Of a stretch of DNA of 64,000 bases, positions 33,270-43,222 are shown piece by piece. The DNA lies in assembly GCA_902384525.1 (NCBI GenBank), contig CABMCA010000089.1, forward strand, positions 1 through 64,000. The letters are read 5' to 3'. The notes under the pieces were generated by a model that saw nothing but the letters and a program-made list of their open reading frames with translations, searched no databases and was not told the origin of the DNA. This DNA comes from an uncultured archaeon (GTDB lineage: Archaea > Halobacteriota > Methanosarcinia > Methanosarcinales > Methanoperedenaceae). Each line of letters starts with the position of its first letter. Positions within the stretch are counted from its first letter, which is position 1. A program made the position numbers and the translations under genes.

Positions 33270-34262
33270 ATGATACTACCATCTGAAATAAAAAGAGAAA
33301 CATTGATAAAATCCGAGGATACGACCGACGATAAGTATGGTAAGAAACCGCAGGACCGCACAATTGAAGAGTATATTAAAAAAGGGGCGATCAATCTTGA
33401 CAAGCCGGCCGGGCCAACAAGCCATGAAGTGACTTCATGGGTAAAAAAAATCCTTTGTTTGAACAAAGCAGGACATAGTGGTACGCTTGACCCCAATGTG
33501 ACCGGGCTTCTTCCTGTCATGCTTGAGGACGCGACAAAAGCCGTTGATGGTCTTCTTACGGCAGGGAAAGAATATGTCTGCCTGATGAAACTGCATACGG
33601 TAATGCCGGAAAGCGTTATAAGAAAAGTTATGTCCGAGTTCACAGGTAATATTTACCAGAAGCCTTCAATTAAATCTGCTGTAAGACGAGAAACAAGAAT
33701 TAGAACTATTTATTATAATGAGCTTCTTGAAATAGAGGATAATAATGTACTTATTAAGGTGGGTTGTGAGGCAGGAACCTACATTCGTAAATTATGCCAC
33801 GATATGGGAATGTCAATGGGAACAGGCGCGCACATGCAGGAATTGCGGCGCACAAAATCAGGTCCTTTTCGGGAAGATGAAACAATGATCACTCTCCAGG
33901 ACCTGCAGGATGCTTATATTGAATGGAAGGAAAACGGGAATGAAAGCGTATTGCGAAAAGTTATCCGCCCCATGGAATTCGGGGTTTCGCATCTTCCGAA
34001 GATAGTTATACGCGATAACGCTGTGGATGCGGTGTGTCACGGCGCAGGTCTTGCCGCGCCTGGTGTGCTTTCGGTTGAGACTGGAATTGAAAAAGGCGAT
34101 GTAGTTGCTGTTTTTACGTTAAAGGGTGAGGTAGTATCCCTGGGTAATGCAAAGATGAAGACAATGGATATCTTAAAAGCTGCGACCGGGATCGTTGTAA
34201 GTACGGACAGGGTTCTTCTGGAAGCGGGCACATATCCAAAAGGATGGAAAGCAAAAGCATAA
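33270..34262 (+). CDS. truB: tRNA/rRNA pseudouridine synthase TruB/Cbf5 family
   Basis: 'GAINLDKPAGPTSHEVTSWVKKIL...GHSGTLDPNVTGLLPVML', PUA-like C-terminus. Confidence 0.95.
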   Translation: MILPSEIKRETLIKSEDTTDDKYGKKPQDRTIEEYIKKGAINLDKPAGPTSHEVTSWVKKILCLNKAGHSGTLDPNVTGLLPVMLEDATKAVDGLLTAGKEYVCLMKLHTVMPESVIRKVMSEFTGNIYQKPSIKSAVRRETRIRTIYYNELLEIEDNNVLIKVGCEAGTYIRKLCHDMGMSMGTGAHMQELRRTKSGPFREDETMITLQDLQDAYIEWKENGNESVLRKVIRPMEFGVSHLPKIVIRDNAVDAVCHGAGLAAPGVLSVETGIEKGDVVAVFTLKGEVVSLGNAKMKTMDILKAATGIVVSTDRVLLEAGTYPKGWKAKA

Positions 34263-34371
34263 GAAATGGTTTATTAAAACAAAGCAATAAATTCCTGAAC
34301 AGGTTTTTATACTTCAAATATCTATTAAGGGCAAGAAGTATCGATACCGCTATTTGATATTTTTTTCACAT

Positions 34372-34456
34372 GCCGAGGTAGTCTAGCGGCTAAGGCGCAA
34401 GCCTGGAAAGCTTGTGGGGCTTACGCCCCTCGGGAGTTCAATTCCCCCCCTCGGCG
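34372..34456 (+). tRNA. tRNA-Ser (anticodon GGA)
   Basis: Acceptor GCCGAGG/CCTCGGC, long variable arm, anticodon loop CTGGAAA, T-loop GAGTTCAATTC; CCA not encoded. Confidence 0.95.
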
Positions 34457-34506
34457 CTTCTGATGATAGGAAAATAGATGCCAGACCAAATTCAATAATA
34501 TCAGTT

Positions 34507-34656
34507 ATGGCCTTTACACCATTTCATTTTGGCCCTGCACTGTTTTTCGGTTTGTTGTTATTCCGGTATATCCACTTCCCAACATTTCTTATTGCAAATA
34601 TCATTGTTGATCTAGAACCTTTCCTCATTTTGGTTTTTAATCCTGGTCATGAATAA
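34507..34656 (+). pseudogene. C-terminally truncated membrane hydrolase-like protein
   Basis: MAFTPFHFGPALFFGLLLFRYIHFPTFLIANIIVDLEPFLILVFNPGHE* resembles the N-terminus of longer archaeal multi-TM proteins; stops after ~49 aa. Confidence 0.5.
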
Positions 34657-34717
34657 AATGGATAAACATCTCCAAAATCTCCTTGTGACCCTCAAACTTT
34701 CGCAGGAGTTGTAATAT

Positions 34718-35665
34718 ATGCATATAAATATAAGGATAAACTGCATGCAGGAAAAAAATCATTCTGATAAAAAAATCAATTTCTTCATCACGTCTGACAC
34801 TTTCCCTTCTATATCAGTCACAGGAAATTCATGTTCCCTTATGTGCCAGCATTGCAGTGGCAAATTATTACAGCGCCTGATCCATGCAACCACAAATGAG
34901 GAGCTTGAAAAGAAGGCCCTGACGCTTTACAGGTCAGGCGCAAAAGGAATACTTCTGACAGGAGGCTGTGATAAGCAGGGGCGCGTGCCAATTAAAAGTT
35001 TAATACCCGCAATAAAAAAACTAAAGGAAACAACTGACCTTATTCTTATCGCGCATACAGGTTTCATATCTGGGGAAGAAGCAGGGTCATTAAAAGACTC
35101 CGGCCTTGATGGTATCGGATTTGATGTAATGGGTGATATGACTTCAGTGCTGGCAGTTTATGGCCTTCATGTGTCCGAAAAAGAATATATGGACAGCCTT
35201 CACGCCATTTCGGATTCAGGACTGCTCATCTTTCCCCATGTTTGCGTTGGCATCCATTTCGGAAAATTGGGCGGAGAATACCGCGCCCTTGAAATGATCC
35301 GTTCGAAAGTGGCTACAACGGTAATCATAACCGGATTGATGCCAGTAGTCGGGACGCCAATGGAGCATATTAAGCCGGATCCATTAGATTTTGAAAAAAT
35401 CATAAAAAAAGCAATCGCTATGTTCCCTGATATTCCAGTCGTATTAGGATGCGCCCATTCAAGCGGAAAAGACAGGGCTGATATTGAAAAGATTGCACTT
35501 CTTTGCGGCGTGTCAGGAATTGCAGCGCCGACTTTTGAAACAATAAGGTTTGCTAAGGAAAGTAATTATAAGATAAATTATTACGGCACTTGCTGCGGTC
35601 TGATTCCTGATGATAAAATGAAGATAAATTATCCGCTCTTACCCACCCTCAAGAGAGCCTGGTAA
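34718..35665 (+). CDS. Radical SAM protein (CxxxCxxC; C-terminal CC motif)
   Basis: 'VTGNSCSLMCQHCSGKLLQRL...GAKGILLTGGCDKQGRVPI'; C-terminal 'NYYGTCCGLIP'. Paralog of 44045..44983. Confidence 0.88.
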   Translation: MHINIRINCMQEKNHSDKKINFFITSDTFPSISVTGNSCSLMCQHCSGKLLQRLIHATTNEELEKKALTLYRSGAKGILLTGGCDKQGRVPIKSLIPAIKKLKETTDLILIAHTGFISGEEAGSLKDSGLDGIGFDVMGDMTSVLAVYGLHVSEKEYMDSLHAISDSGLLIFPHVCVGIHFGKLGGEYRALEMIRSKVATTVIITGLMPVVGTPMEHIKPDPLDFEKIIKKAIAMFPDIPVVLGCAHSSGKDRADIEKIALLCGVSGIAAPTFETIRFAKESNYKINYYGTCCGLIPDDKMKINYPLLPTLKRAW

Positions 35666-36828
35666 TATACCCAGATGAAATGAGATTTCAGGAAATAATA
35701 AACCTCTGAAGATATACCAGTACTTCTAAGATTCTTGATCAGATCAGGAATATCAAGTTCAAGAGGGCAATTTTCCATACATTTCCCGCAGCCAAGGCAT
35801 AACTCCAGTTTCTCATTCGATTCATTGGTATATACCGAATAATAAGCTAATCCCTTCCCTCCGAGGTAGCTATCTATTGCATATTCATTCCCAATGGTAT
35901 TATACATGGGGCAATGCAGCAAACAATTCCCGCATCCTATGCATTTAAGAAGTTCTTTAAATCCTTTTTTTGCAAGGTCGCTCCTCCTATTATCGACCAG
36001 CACAAGAACGATTTCAGATGGATTATGGACACCTGTAATGAATTTTTTTTCCACATCTGCTGTTTTGCTTACACTGGTTATTATATCAACAAATGAAGGG
36101 ATTATCGCACCTGTAGCATTATAGCATAGTATCCGTATCATATTTATAGCAGATTCAATATCAGGATATATCTTATCAATCGAGGTTACTACGATATGTT
36201 TTTGTTTTCTCATGACCTCATGGATATTTCCTTCATTATGTGTCATGATAATAGAGCCTTCCTCAGCAGCGATGGCATTGGCTCCCGTAATTCCGATTTT
36301 TGCCTTATCAAGGCTTGAGACGATATCCTCTTTTACTATTTTCACGATATCTTCAGGTGTCTCAGTAACTGGTACATCATAATATTTTGAGATGCCTTTT
36401 GCAATTTGTTTTGCTGAAAGGTGGGTCACAGGACCCGTGGGGTGTGAAGGTTTTGCATTCAATATCTGTAAAATCCTGTCCCCAATATCTGTTTCCACAA
36501 CAGTTGCCCCGTTTTTTTCAAGAAATTTTGTTAATTCCAGTTCCTTGGTCACATTGGATTTTGATTTTACGATGAATTTTTCCTTCCCTATCTCATTGAA
36601 TATTATTTCAAGCGCTTCCTGCTTTTCCCTGGCAAGACAGACCTTTATTCCGTTTTTTTGCAGCTTTGCGATAGCCTGTTCAAGAAGCACTTCATTTCCC
36701 ACACAAAGTTCTCGTGATGAAATAAGTCTCTTTGTTCTTTCTGCAAAGCCTTTCGACTGGTTAAAAGCCTGCCTTTCTTTAACTGAATCAAATGCTTTAC
36801 GAAGCGCCCTGACTTCTTCGTTATTCAT
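35629..36828 (-). CDS. LutB/LldF-like LUD-domain iron-sulfur protein
   Basis: LUD-like region 'GITGANAIAAEEGSIIMTHNEGN'; two ferredoxin clusters 'CIGCGNCLLHCP' and 'CLGCGKCMENCP'. Confidence 0.85.
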   Translation of the reverse strand: MNNEEVRALRKAFDSVKERQAFNQSKGFAERTKRLISSRELCVGNEVLLEQAIAKLQKNGIKVCLAREKQEALEIIFNEIGKEKFIVKSKSNVTKELELTKFLEKNGATVVETDIGDRILQILNAKPSHPTGPVTHLSAKQIAKGISKYYDVPVTETPEDIVKIVKEDIVSSLDKAKIGITGANAIAAEEGSIIMTHNEGNIHEVMRKQKHIVVTSIDKIYPDIESAINMIRILCYNATGAIIPSFVDIITSVSKTADVEKKFITGVHNPSEIVLVLVDNRRSDLAKKGFKELLKCIGCGNCLLHCPMYNTIGNEYAIDSYLGGKGLAYYSVYTNESNEKLELCLGCGKCMENCPLELDIPDLIKNLRSTGISSEVYYFLKSHFIWVYYQALLRVGKSG

Positions 36829-38164
36829 GATGTTTTTTAATTCCTGAGTGTTTAATAGAGTGTTTAATATCTACTTTTAAACTATTTAAATCTGATGAAA
36901 AACAATAAATTGTATATATAAAGAGGATTAGGTTAATCCCGGCTATTAGAGGTATTAAGAATTGACGATTCGCAAATGCAATACCTGTTTTTGATTCCTC
37001 CAGAACAAAGTGCAGGTTGAACAAAAAAGTTATTGTTGCTGATAAATACACATAAGAAAGACGCCTGTCAAGGGCCATTGCAACTGCAAGCGGAGCAAAA
37101 AGAGAAAAGAGATACCTTTCATGTATCCGGGTAAATAACATAAAAAACCCGAAAAATAATATTGCTGAGGCAATATATATCGATCTGTCGTCTTTTCGTT
37201 CCGTGATAATATACGCCACATAAATAAAAAGCAAGCTGAATAAGAGATATCCCCATAATCGATATGTCAAAAACAGGAACATCTTATTATCAGGCTGGAA
37301 CAGACCTCCGAAAGCCCATATATTCAAAGCATTTAAAGAATTAAACGGATATTGGGTATATGATGAAAAATATAGCCTGAACAATTCAAAAATCGACGTA
37401 TGCAGATAGAAAGGCAATGCTACGAGCACAAATACAGTAAATGATGCAATTGATACTTTTACAAATGTAAGTAGTGAATGTTTTTTCAGCATTATCAGGG
37501 CAAAAAGAGGAACAAGTACAAGACTCTGGGGTTTGGTCAAGATCCCCAGTGCAAGAGAAGTTCCTGCAATCATCGGCTTTCCTGAGACAAATTCCATAAG
37601 AGCAAACATTAAAAACAGCGTGTAAACTGAATCCACCTGCCCCCATATTGCAGAGTTGTAGATGATAGCAGGATTGAATGCATAAACTGTCATGCATAGG
37701 ATTGCCAGCCTGAAACTTCCATATTTCCTTACGATCAAAAATATCAATAAAGCAGTTGCAATATCAGCTATTATAGCAGGAGTTTTTAGTAAAATTGTAA
37801 AAACAGGGGATTGGATATCAAAGGATGAAGATATGAATAATTCATAAAATGCTCCTACTGCCCATAGAATATAGATGTATAATGGGGGATAATCGGACTT
37901 TACACCATGATAGAAATCAGAAATTCCTGTAAAGTGAATTCCACGACTCCATGTCCTGAACAGTGAAATATCAAATTCAAATCCTTCTAACTTAGATAGA
38001 TACATCCGCACAAGGAAGGCAAAAAATAAAATAAAGGCAACTGATATATATTGATTTCTTGTAATGCTAAACCAGGTGTTGATCTTTGATTTAATATCTT
38101 TTCCAGTGATCTGGAAAGGTTTGAGAGTTATGGAACCATCCCCAACGTTTAATTGTGAAACCAA
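36821..38164 (-). CDS. Polytopic glycosyltransferase (GT-C fold, GT39/GT87-like)
   Basis: Multi-TM; 'FEFDISLFRTWSRGIHFTGISDFYHGVKSDYPPLYIYILWAVG' is the GT-C first-loop motif. Confidence 0.8.
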   Translation of the reverse strand: MVSQLNVGDGSITLKPFQITGKDIKSKINTWFSITRNQYISVAFILFFAFLVRMYLSKLEGFEFDISLFRTWSRGIHFTGISDFYHGVKSDYPPLYIYILWAVGAFYELFISSSFDIQSPVFTILLKTPAIIADIATALLIFLIVRKYGSFRLAILCMTVYAFNPAIIYNSAIWGQVDSVYTLFLMFALMEFVSGKPMIAGTSLALGILTKPQSLVLVPLFALIMLKKHSLLTFVKVSIASFTVFVLVALPFYLHTSIFELFRLYFSSYTQYPFNSLNALNIWAFGGLFQPDNKMFLFLTYRLWGYLLFSLLFIYVAYIITERKDDRSIYIASAILFFGFFMLFTRIHERYLFSLFAPLAVAMALDRRLSYVYLSATITFLFNLHFVLEESKTGIAFANRQFLIPLIAGINLILFIYTIYCFSSDLNSLKVDIKHSIKHSGIKKHHE

Positions 38165-38228
38165 TATTTATGATTTTCCATGGTTCTTCCGGAAACAATA
38201 GTTTGATACCCACACCAGAGAATCATAA

Positions 38229-39281
38229 GTGACAATTATGGGTGACATAAAAAATCTTCTGGAACGGTTATCGAACGCTCACGGGGTTTCGGGATATGAA
38301 AATAATATCCGGAAAATCATCGAGGATGAGATATGGCCTTTTGTGGATAAGATCAGGACCGATAAAATGGGAAATCTTCTGGCCACAAAAAACGGCGGAT
38401 CTCCCGAATTGATGCTTGCCGCCCATATGGATGAGATCGGGCTTATGGTAAAATATGTCGATGAAAAAGGCTTTATCTATTTTACAACAACTGGCGGCTG
38501 GTTTGACCAGACCCTTCTTAACCAGAGAATGATACTGCATACAGTGAATGGTCCTATTTATGGCGTCATAGGTTCAAAGCCCCCACATGCTATGAAAAAG
38601 GAAGAAACCAAAAAACCGGTTAAAGCCGAAGATATGTTCATAGATATAGGGGCAACAAGTAAAGAAAATGCTGAAAAATCCGGTGTATTCCCCGGAACAC
38701 CCATCACATCAGATATGGAATTCAAGTCACTCTGTAATGACTTTGTCACAGGTAAGGCTCTTGATGACCGTGGAGGCTGCGTTGTACTGATCGAGGCAAT
38801 GAAGCGGATAAAGGATACAAAGGCCACCATACATGCTGTTTTTACAGTACAGGAAGAAGTCGGCCTCAAGGGCGGCCGTACTTCTGCTTTTGGGCTTGAC
38901 CCCGATGTTGCGCTTGTGTCAGAAGTCACATTCACCGGAGATCATCCCGGGATCGAGAAAAAAGATTCAGCTCTTGAAATCGGTAAAGGGCCTGTTATCA
39001 CAGTAAGTGATGCCGAAGGACGCGGAATAATCGTATCCGAACCTGTATTGAAGTGGTTAAAAAATGCAGCCGTGAATATTCCATATCAGTTAAAGGTGGG
39101 TTCAGGGGGACAAACCGATGCTTCTATCATACACCTTACCAGGGAAGGGATACCAACAGGCGTGATCAGCATACCATCAAGATATATCCATACCCCTGTA
39201 AACGTATTGAACATGAATGATCTTGAAAACAGTGTAAAACTTATAGTACGGGCAGTGGAAAAGGTCGATCAATTCTTTTAA
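38229..39281 (+). CDS. M42 family metallopeptidase (endoglucanase M/glutamyl aminopeptidase-like)
   Basis: 'LLERLSNAHGVSGYENNIRKIIEDEI', 'LMLAAHMDEIGLMVKYVDEKGF', 'KALDDRGGC', 'VFTVQEEVGLKGG'. Confidence 0.95.
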   Translation: MTIMGDIKNLLERLSNAHGVSGYENNIRKIIEDEIWPFVDKIRTDKMGNLLATKNGGSPELMLAAHMDEIGLMVKYVDEKGFIYFTTTGGWFDQTLLNQRMILHTVNGPIYGVIGSKPPHAMKKEETKKPVKAEDMFIDIGATSKENAEKSGVFPGTPITSDMEFKSLCNDFVTGKALDDRGGCVVLIEAMKRIKDTKATIHAVFTVQEEVGLKGGRTSAFGLDPDVALVSEVTFTGDHPGIEKKDSALEIGKGPVITVSDAEGRGIIVSEPVLKWLKNAAVNIPYQLKVGSGGQTDASIIHLTREGIPTGVISIPSRYIHTPVNVLNMNDLENSVKLIVRAVEKVDQFF

Positions 39282-39400
39282 AAAAAATATTCCTGCATCT
39301 TCGAATTCAATAAAACAACCATTAAATACCCCACCCGTAAGCTATATCCATGTTAGTGCCAGATTGTTTGAATGTTCAAAAAAATACCTGGAAAAAGAAA

Positions 39401-40438
39401 ATGACTGATGAGAAAGTTGCAGCTTACATAAAAAAATGCCTTGATGCAGGAAGGATGGAAGAAGCAATAGATACCTCCAGAGTTACAGGCACGCCGCTTT
39501 CAAAAGAAGAACTTGATGGATATATCAGGAAATATCTTGAGAACGGGTGGGTGCAAAAAGCAATCGATGGGGCAAAAGCAGCAGGTATAGAGCTTTCCAA
39601 GGATGTACTTTCAGGATATGTTGATAAATATCTGGAGAAAGAAAAAATTTATTCTGCGGTGGATGCTTCAAGAATAATCGGAATACCTCTTCCAAAGGAG
39701 AAGATCGCTGTTATCGCAAAAGAATGCCTGCGCAAAGGAAAGATCGCATCTGCTCTTGAAGCCTATAAGATCATTAAAGAAAAACCACCTGAAGAGGAGC
39801 TTATTATTTGCGGCAACATATGTTTCAAAGACGGCTTGCTTGCAGATGGCCTGGAGGCATACAAGTTAGCTAATAAGACCCCGCCTGAAGATGAACTGGT
39901 TATCTGCGGTAACGTTTGTTTCAACATTGGACAGGTAACATCCGGCCTTGATGCTTACAAACTGGCAAATAAAACTCCAACAAAAGAAATACTTCGTATT
40001 TGCGGTGAGGCATGTCTTCTTGAACAACGCAATGATGATGCAAGAAAAGCTTTTGTGGCAGCGCAGAAAGTTGAAGAAATGATTTACTCAAGAACCATTG
40101 ATGTCAGGGAAATCTCTCTTGAAGAGTTAAAAAAATTAAAAATTGATATATCAAAAAAAGATTTGACATGTCCGGATTGTGAAAACAGGACTAACATAAA
40201 GGAAAGATATTTTGAAGTTTCAAGATGCCCTGAAAATAAAGAAGATGAAGAAGAGCTTCATAAAATCATGAAATTACAATATGGAGTTGAGAATTTTTAT
40301 ATTGAGCTCGATGTTCTGGGGAATGGAAGAGGCTTAATCAGCTCAAGCATATGCGGGAATTGCGGGTCGAATAATATTGTTTTAAGTTCTGATGATGAGA
40401 TAGGGTATACGGAGATAAAAGCCAGGAAAAAGGAGTAA
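39401..40438 (+). CDS. Tandem ~32-aa helical repeat protein with C-terminal zinc-ribbon-like region
   Basis: About seven repeats such as '[32 protein letters not shown]'; C-terminal CPDC...C...CGNCG. Confidence 0.75.
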   Translation: MTDEKVAAYIKKCLDAGRMEEAIDTSRVTGTPLSKEELDGYIRKYLENGWVQKAIDGAKAAGIELSKDVLSGYVDKYLEKEKIYSAVDASRIIGIPLPKEKIAVIAKECLRKGKIASALEAYKIIKEKPPEEELIICGNICFKDGLLADGLEAYKLANKTPPEDELVICGNVCFNIGQVTSGLDAYKLANKTPTKEILRICGEACLLEQRNDDARKAFVAAQKVEEMIYSRTIDVREISLEELKKLKIDISKKDLTCPDCENRTNIKERYFEVSRCPENKEDEEELHKIMKLQYGVENFYIELDVLGNGRGLISSSICGNCGSNNIVLSSDDEIGYTEIKARKKE

Positions 40439-40466
40439 AACAACATTTATTTCTTCCCGCATACCT

Positions 40467-42155
40467 TTGTATAATATAATTATGTTCCAGCACGATATTA
40501 TCATAGTTGGGGGAGGACTTTCCGGATTACGTGCTGCATTATCTGTAAAATCAGCTGATGTAGCCGTTATATCAAAAGTCCATCCCCTGCGTTCACATTC
40601 AATTGCTGCACAGGGTGGAATAAACGCTGTGCTTGCAACTAATGACAGATGGGAAGACCATGTCTTTGACACTATTAAAGGCAGTGATTATCTTGCTGAC
40701 CAGGATGCTGTAGAGGTACTTTGCAGGGATGCACCGGGGCGCGTCATTGAGATGGAACACTGGGGAACGCTTTTTTCAAGAACAGATGGCGGCAGGATCG
40801 CCCAGCGTCCCTTCGGAGGCGCAGGATTTCCAAGGACTGTGTATGCAGAAGACAGGACAGGCCATCACTTGCTGCATACCATGTATGAACAGGCGCTAAA
40901 GAAAGGCATCAAGTTCTATGATGAATGGCTCATAACCCGCCTTGTGGTTGATAAAGGGAGGTGTTGCGGGGTCACAGGATATAATATTCCAGATGGGATG
41001 GTTGAGGGTTTTAAGGCAAAGGCTGTGATCTTTGCAACAGGAGGTTACGGGAGAATATATAAACATTCCACAAATTCAGTAATTAACACAGGATTTGGCT
41101 GCGCCGTAGCATATCGGGCAGGAGCGCCGCTTGAAGATATGGAATTTGTGCAGTTCCATCCTACTACCCTTTTCGGCACCAATATCCTTATTACAGAAGG
41201 AGCGCGTGGCGAAGGGGGGTTTCTTGTGAACAGGGGAGGGGAGCGGTTCATGAAGCGGTATTCACCGCATCAGCTCGACCTTGCGCCAAGAGATATCGTT
41301 GCGCGCGCAATTCAAACAGAGATTAACGAAGGCCGGGGATTTGAGGGTGGATATGTGCATCTTGACCTCACACATCTTGGGGAAGAAAAGATAAATGAGC
41401 GCCTGCCAGGGATCAGGCAGATAGCGATTGATTTTGCTAATATCGATCCTGTCAAAAAACCAATCCCGATCAGGCCGGGGCAGCATTATTCTATGGGAGG
41501 CATTGCCTCAAATAAGGACTGTGAAACATCGATATCCGGATTCTATGTGTGCGGGGAATGTTCCTGCATCAGTGTACATGGAGCGAACAGGCTTGGAGGG
41601 AATTCGCTTCTTGAGACTCTTGTTTTCGGCAGGATCGCAGGAGAAAATGCGGAAAAATACGTAAATTCGAATGGTGCTGGGGAAAAAGAAATGATCGACA
41701 GGGCAACAGAGGATGAAAAGAAAAAAATATCAGGGTTATTAGAGCATAAAGTTGGTGAGGAATTCTTCAGGATACGGGATGAACTCAAAACCATCCTTGA
41801 TGAAAAATCAGGAATATTCCGGATAGAGTTGGATTTGACAATCGCACTTGATAAGATCAGGGAACTCAAAATGCGTTACAAGAATGTGTATGTCCGGAAT
41901 AAAGGCACTATTTTTAACCAGGAACTTGTAAACGTGATCGAGCTTGAGGGAATGCTGGATGTTGCCGAGGCCATATGTCTGGGAGCGAAAGCCCGCAAGG
42001 AAAGCCGCGGTTCTCATTTTCGCCTGGATTATCCGATAAGGGATGATGCCAATTGGCTGAAACACACGCTTGTTACATTCGCGCCAGAGGGCGCGCAAAT
42101 TGATTATAAACCTGTAAATATCAAGATTTTCCAGCCAAAACCAAGGGAATATTAA
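40467..42155 (+). CDS. Succinate dehydrogenase/fumarate reductase flavoprotein subunit (SdhA/FrdA/TfrA family)
   Basis: '[16 protein letters not shown]', '[16 protein letters not shown]', '[28 protein letters not shown]', 'HYSMGGI', '[17 protein letters not shown]'. Confidence 0.93.
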   Translation: MYNIIMFQHDIIIVGGGLSGLRAALSVKSADVAVISKVHPLRSHSIAAQGGINAVLATNDRWEDHVFDTIKGSDYLADQDAVEVLCRDAPGRVIEMEHWGTLFSRTDGGRIAQRPFGGAGFPRTVYAEDRTGHHLLHTMYEQALKKGIKFYDEWLITRLVVDKGRCCGVTGYNIPDGMVEGFKAKAVIFATGGYGRIYKHSTNSVINTGFGCAVAYRAGAPLEDMEFVQFHPTTLFGTNILITEGARGEGGFLVNRGGERFMKRYSPHQLDLAPRDIVARAIQTEINEGRGFEGGYVHLDLTHLGEEKINERLPGIRQIAIDFANIDPVKKPIPIRPGQHYSMGGIASNKDCETSISGFYVCGECSCISVHGANRLGGNSLLETLVFGRIAGENAEKYVNSNGAGEKEMIDRATEDEKKKISGLLEHKVGEEFFRIRDELKTILDEKSGIFRIELDLTIALDKIRELKMRYKNVYVRNKGTIFNQELVNVIELEGMLDVAEAICLGAKARKESRGSHFRLDYPIRDDANWLKHTLVTFAPEGAQIDYKPVNIKIFQPKPREY

Positions 42156-42158
42156 GGG

Positions 42159-42605
42159 TTAATTTTTCATCGCATCGTTAAAAACCTTCTTATGATGTGG
42201 GATCATATCTTCAGGCGCACTTTTAAAATGCTTCAGTTCAGTATTATCCGGATTTGGGGCAATAGTCCCGCCTACGATCTTAACAATATGCGCAAGTGCG
42301 ATCATATGCCCTCGTGGATCGTCATTTATGTATTCATAGACGCCAAGCAATTTCACGACCTCAACATCAGCACCGGTTTCACGTTTTGCAACCCTTTTTA
42401 CTGCATCTGATATTTTCTCGTTGTAGTGCACAAATCCGCCAGTCAGATGCCACATTCCGCGAAAAGGCTCAGTATTGCGCTTTCCAAGCAGTATACTGTT
42501 CTCGTTTTTTACAATTACCTCAACAATCGTAGTCGTTACAATTTTCAGCACTCTGTCAAACTCTTTTTGTGAGAGGTTGGGTATTGATTTAACTTGGGTT
42601 TCCAT
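42159..42605 (-). CDS. NUDIX hydrolase with degenerate Nudix box (GDP-mannose mannosyl hydrolase-like)
   Basis: 'GKRNTEPFRGMWHLTGGFVHYNEKISDAVKRVAKRETGADVEVV'. ATG at 42605 preferred over the ORF start at 42722. Confidence 0.85.
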   Translation of the reverse strand: METQVKSIPNLSQKEFDRVLKIVTTTIVEVIVKNENSILLGKRNTEPFRGMWHLTGGFVHYNEKISDAVKRVAKRETGADVEVVKLLGVYEYINDDPRGHMIALAHIVKIVGGTIAPNPDNTELKHFKSAPEDMIPHHKKVFNDAMKN

Positions 42606-42720
42606 AAAATTCAACTCCCTTTTAGTTACAATAAAGAAAAATCTTCTGGAAATAATATTGATCATTACATCTTTCACCTTGAAGATAATTATAAATATCC
42701 ATCCGTACCAGCTTGTTGTC

Positions 42721-43217
42721 ATGAACGATTACTGGGGTGTCCCTGAAAAAGAATACGAAATATCTATCCTGCAATTCGCAAAACAACAATTATCAGATAG
42801 TGGTTATTGTGTGCTTAGCGAACAGGTGGAAGTATGCAGCGGCGCAGGGGCACTTACCTTACTGCAATAATAAAAACAGACAGTGGACTCTTTGGATTAT
42901 ATATTCACGATGGTCCGAGGCAGCGGAAAAAAAGAGGAGCGCCCATTCTCAGGGTGCTCGGGTTATTACCGGAAATGAAAAAAGTTGAAGACCTCAGGAA
43001 GTTTGTAATAACACACCAGGATGATTTTCATATAATCCTGGCACCTGAAAATACGGATTTAAAAGATAAAGCAGAAAAAGACCTTCTTCAAACCTACTCT
43101 ATTTTATATGATTCAATAATCAGGGATCTTTATGAAACCGATATAAGCAGTGCAGCAGATGTATTGAGAGTGAGGCTTCGAAAAGAAAATCAAGGATCCT
43201 GCGCTTCATGTGAATAA
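42721..43217 (+). pseudogene. Protein of unknown function split by a probable single-base frameshift
   Basis: Frame A (MNDYWGVPEKEYEIS...VEVCSGAG) joins frame B (TYLTAIIKTDSGLFGLYIHDG...) if one G is added to the GGGG run near 42847. Confidence 0.5.
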
Positions 43218-43222
43218 AGTAA

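Noticed and set aside
36821-36847. Overlap of the LutB-like and GT-C genes as evidence of fusion
   Set aside because: Only an 8-bp same-strand overlap, consistent with ordinary translational coupling.
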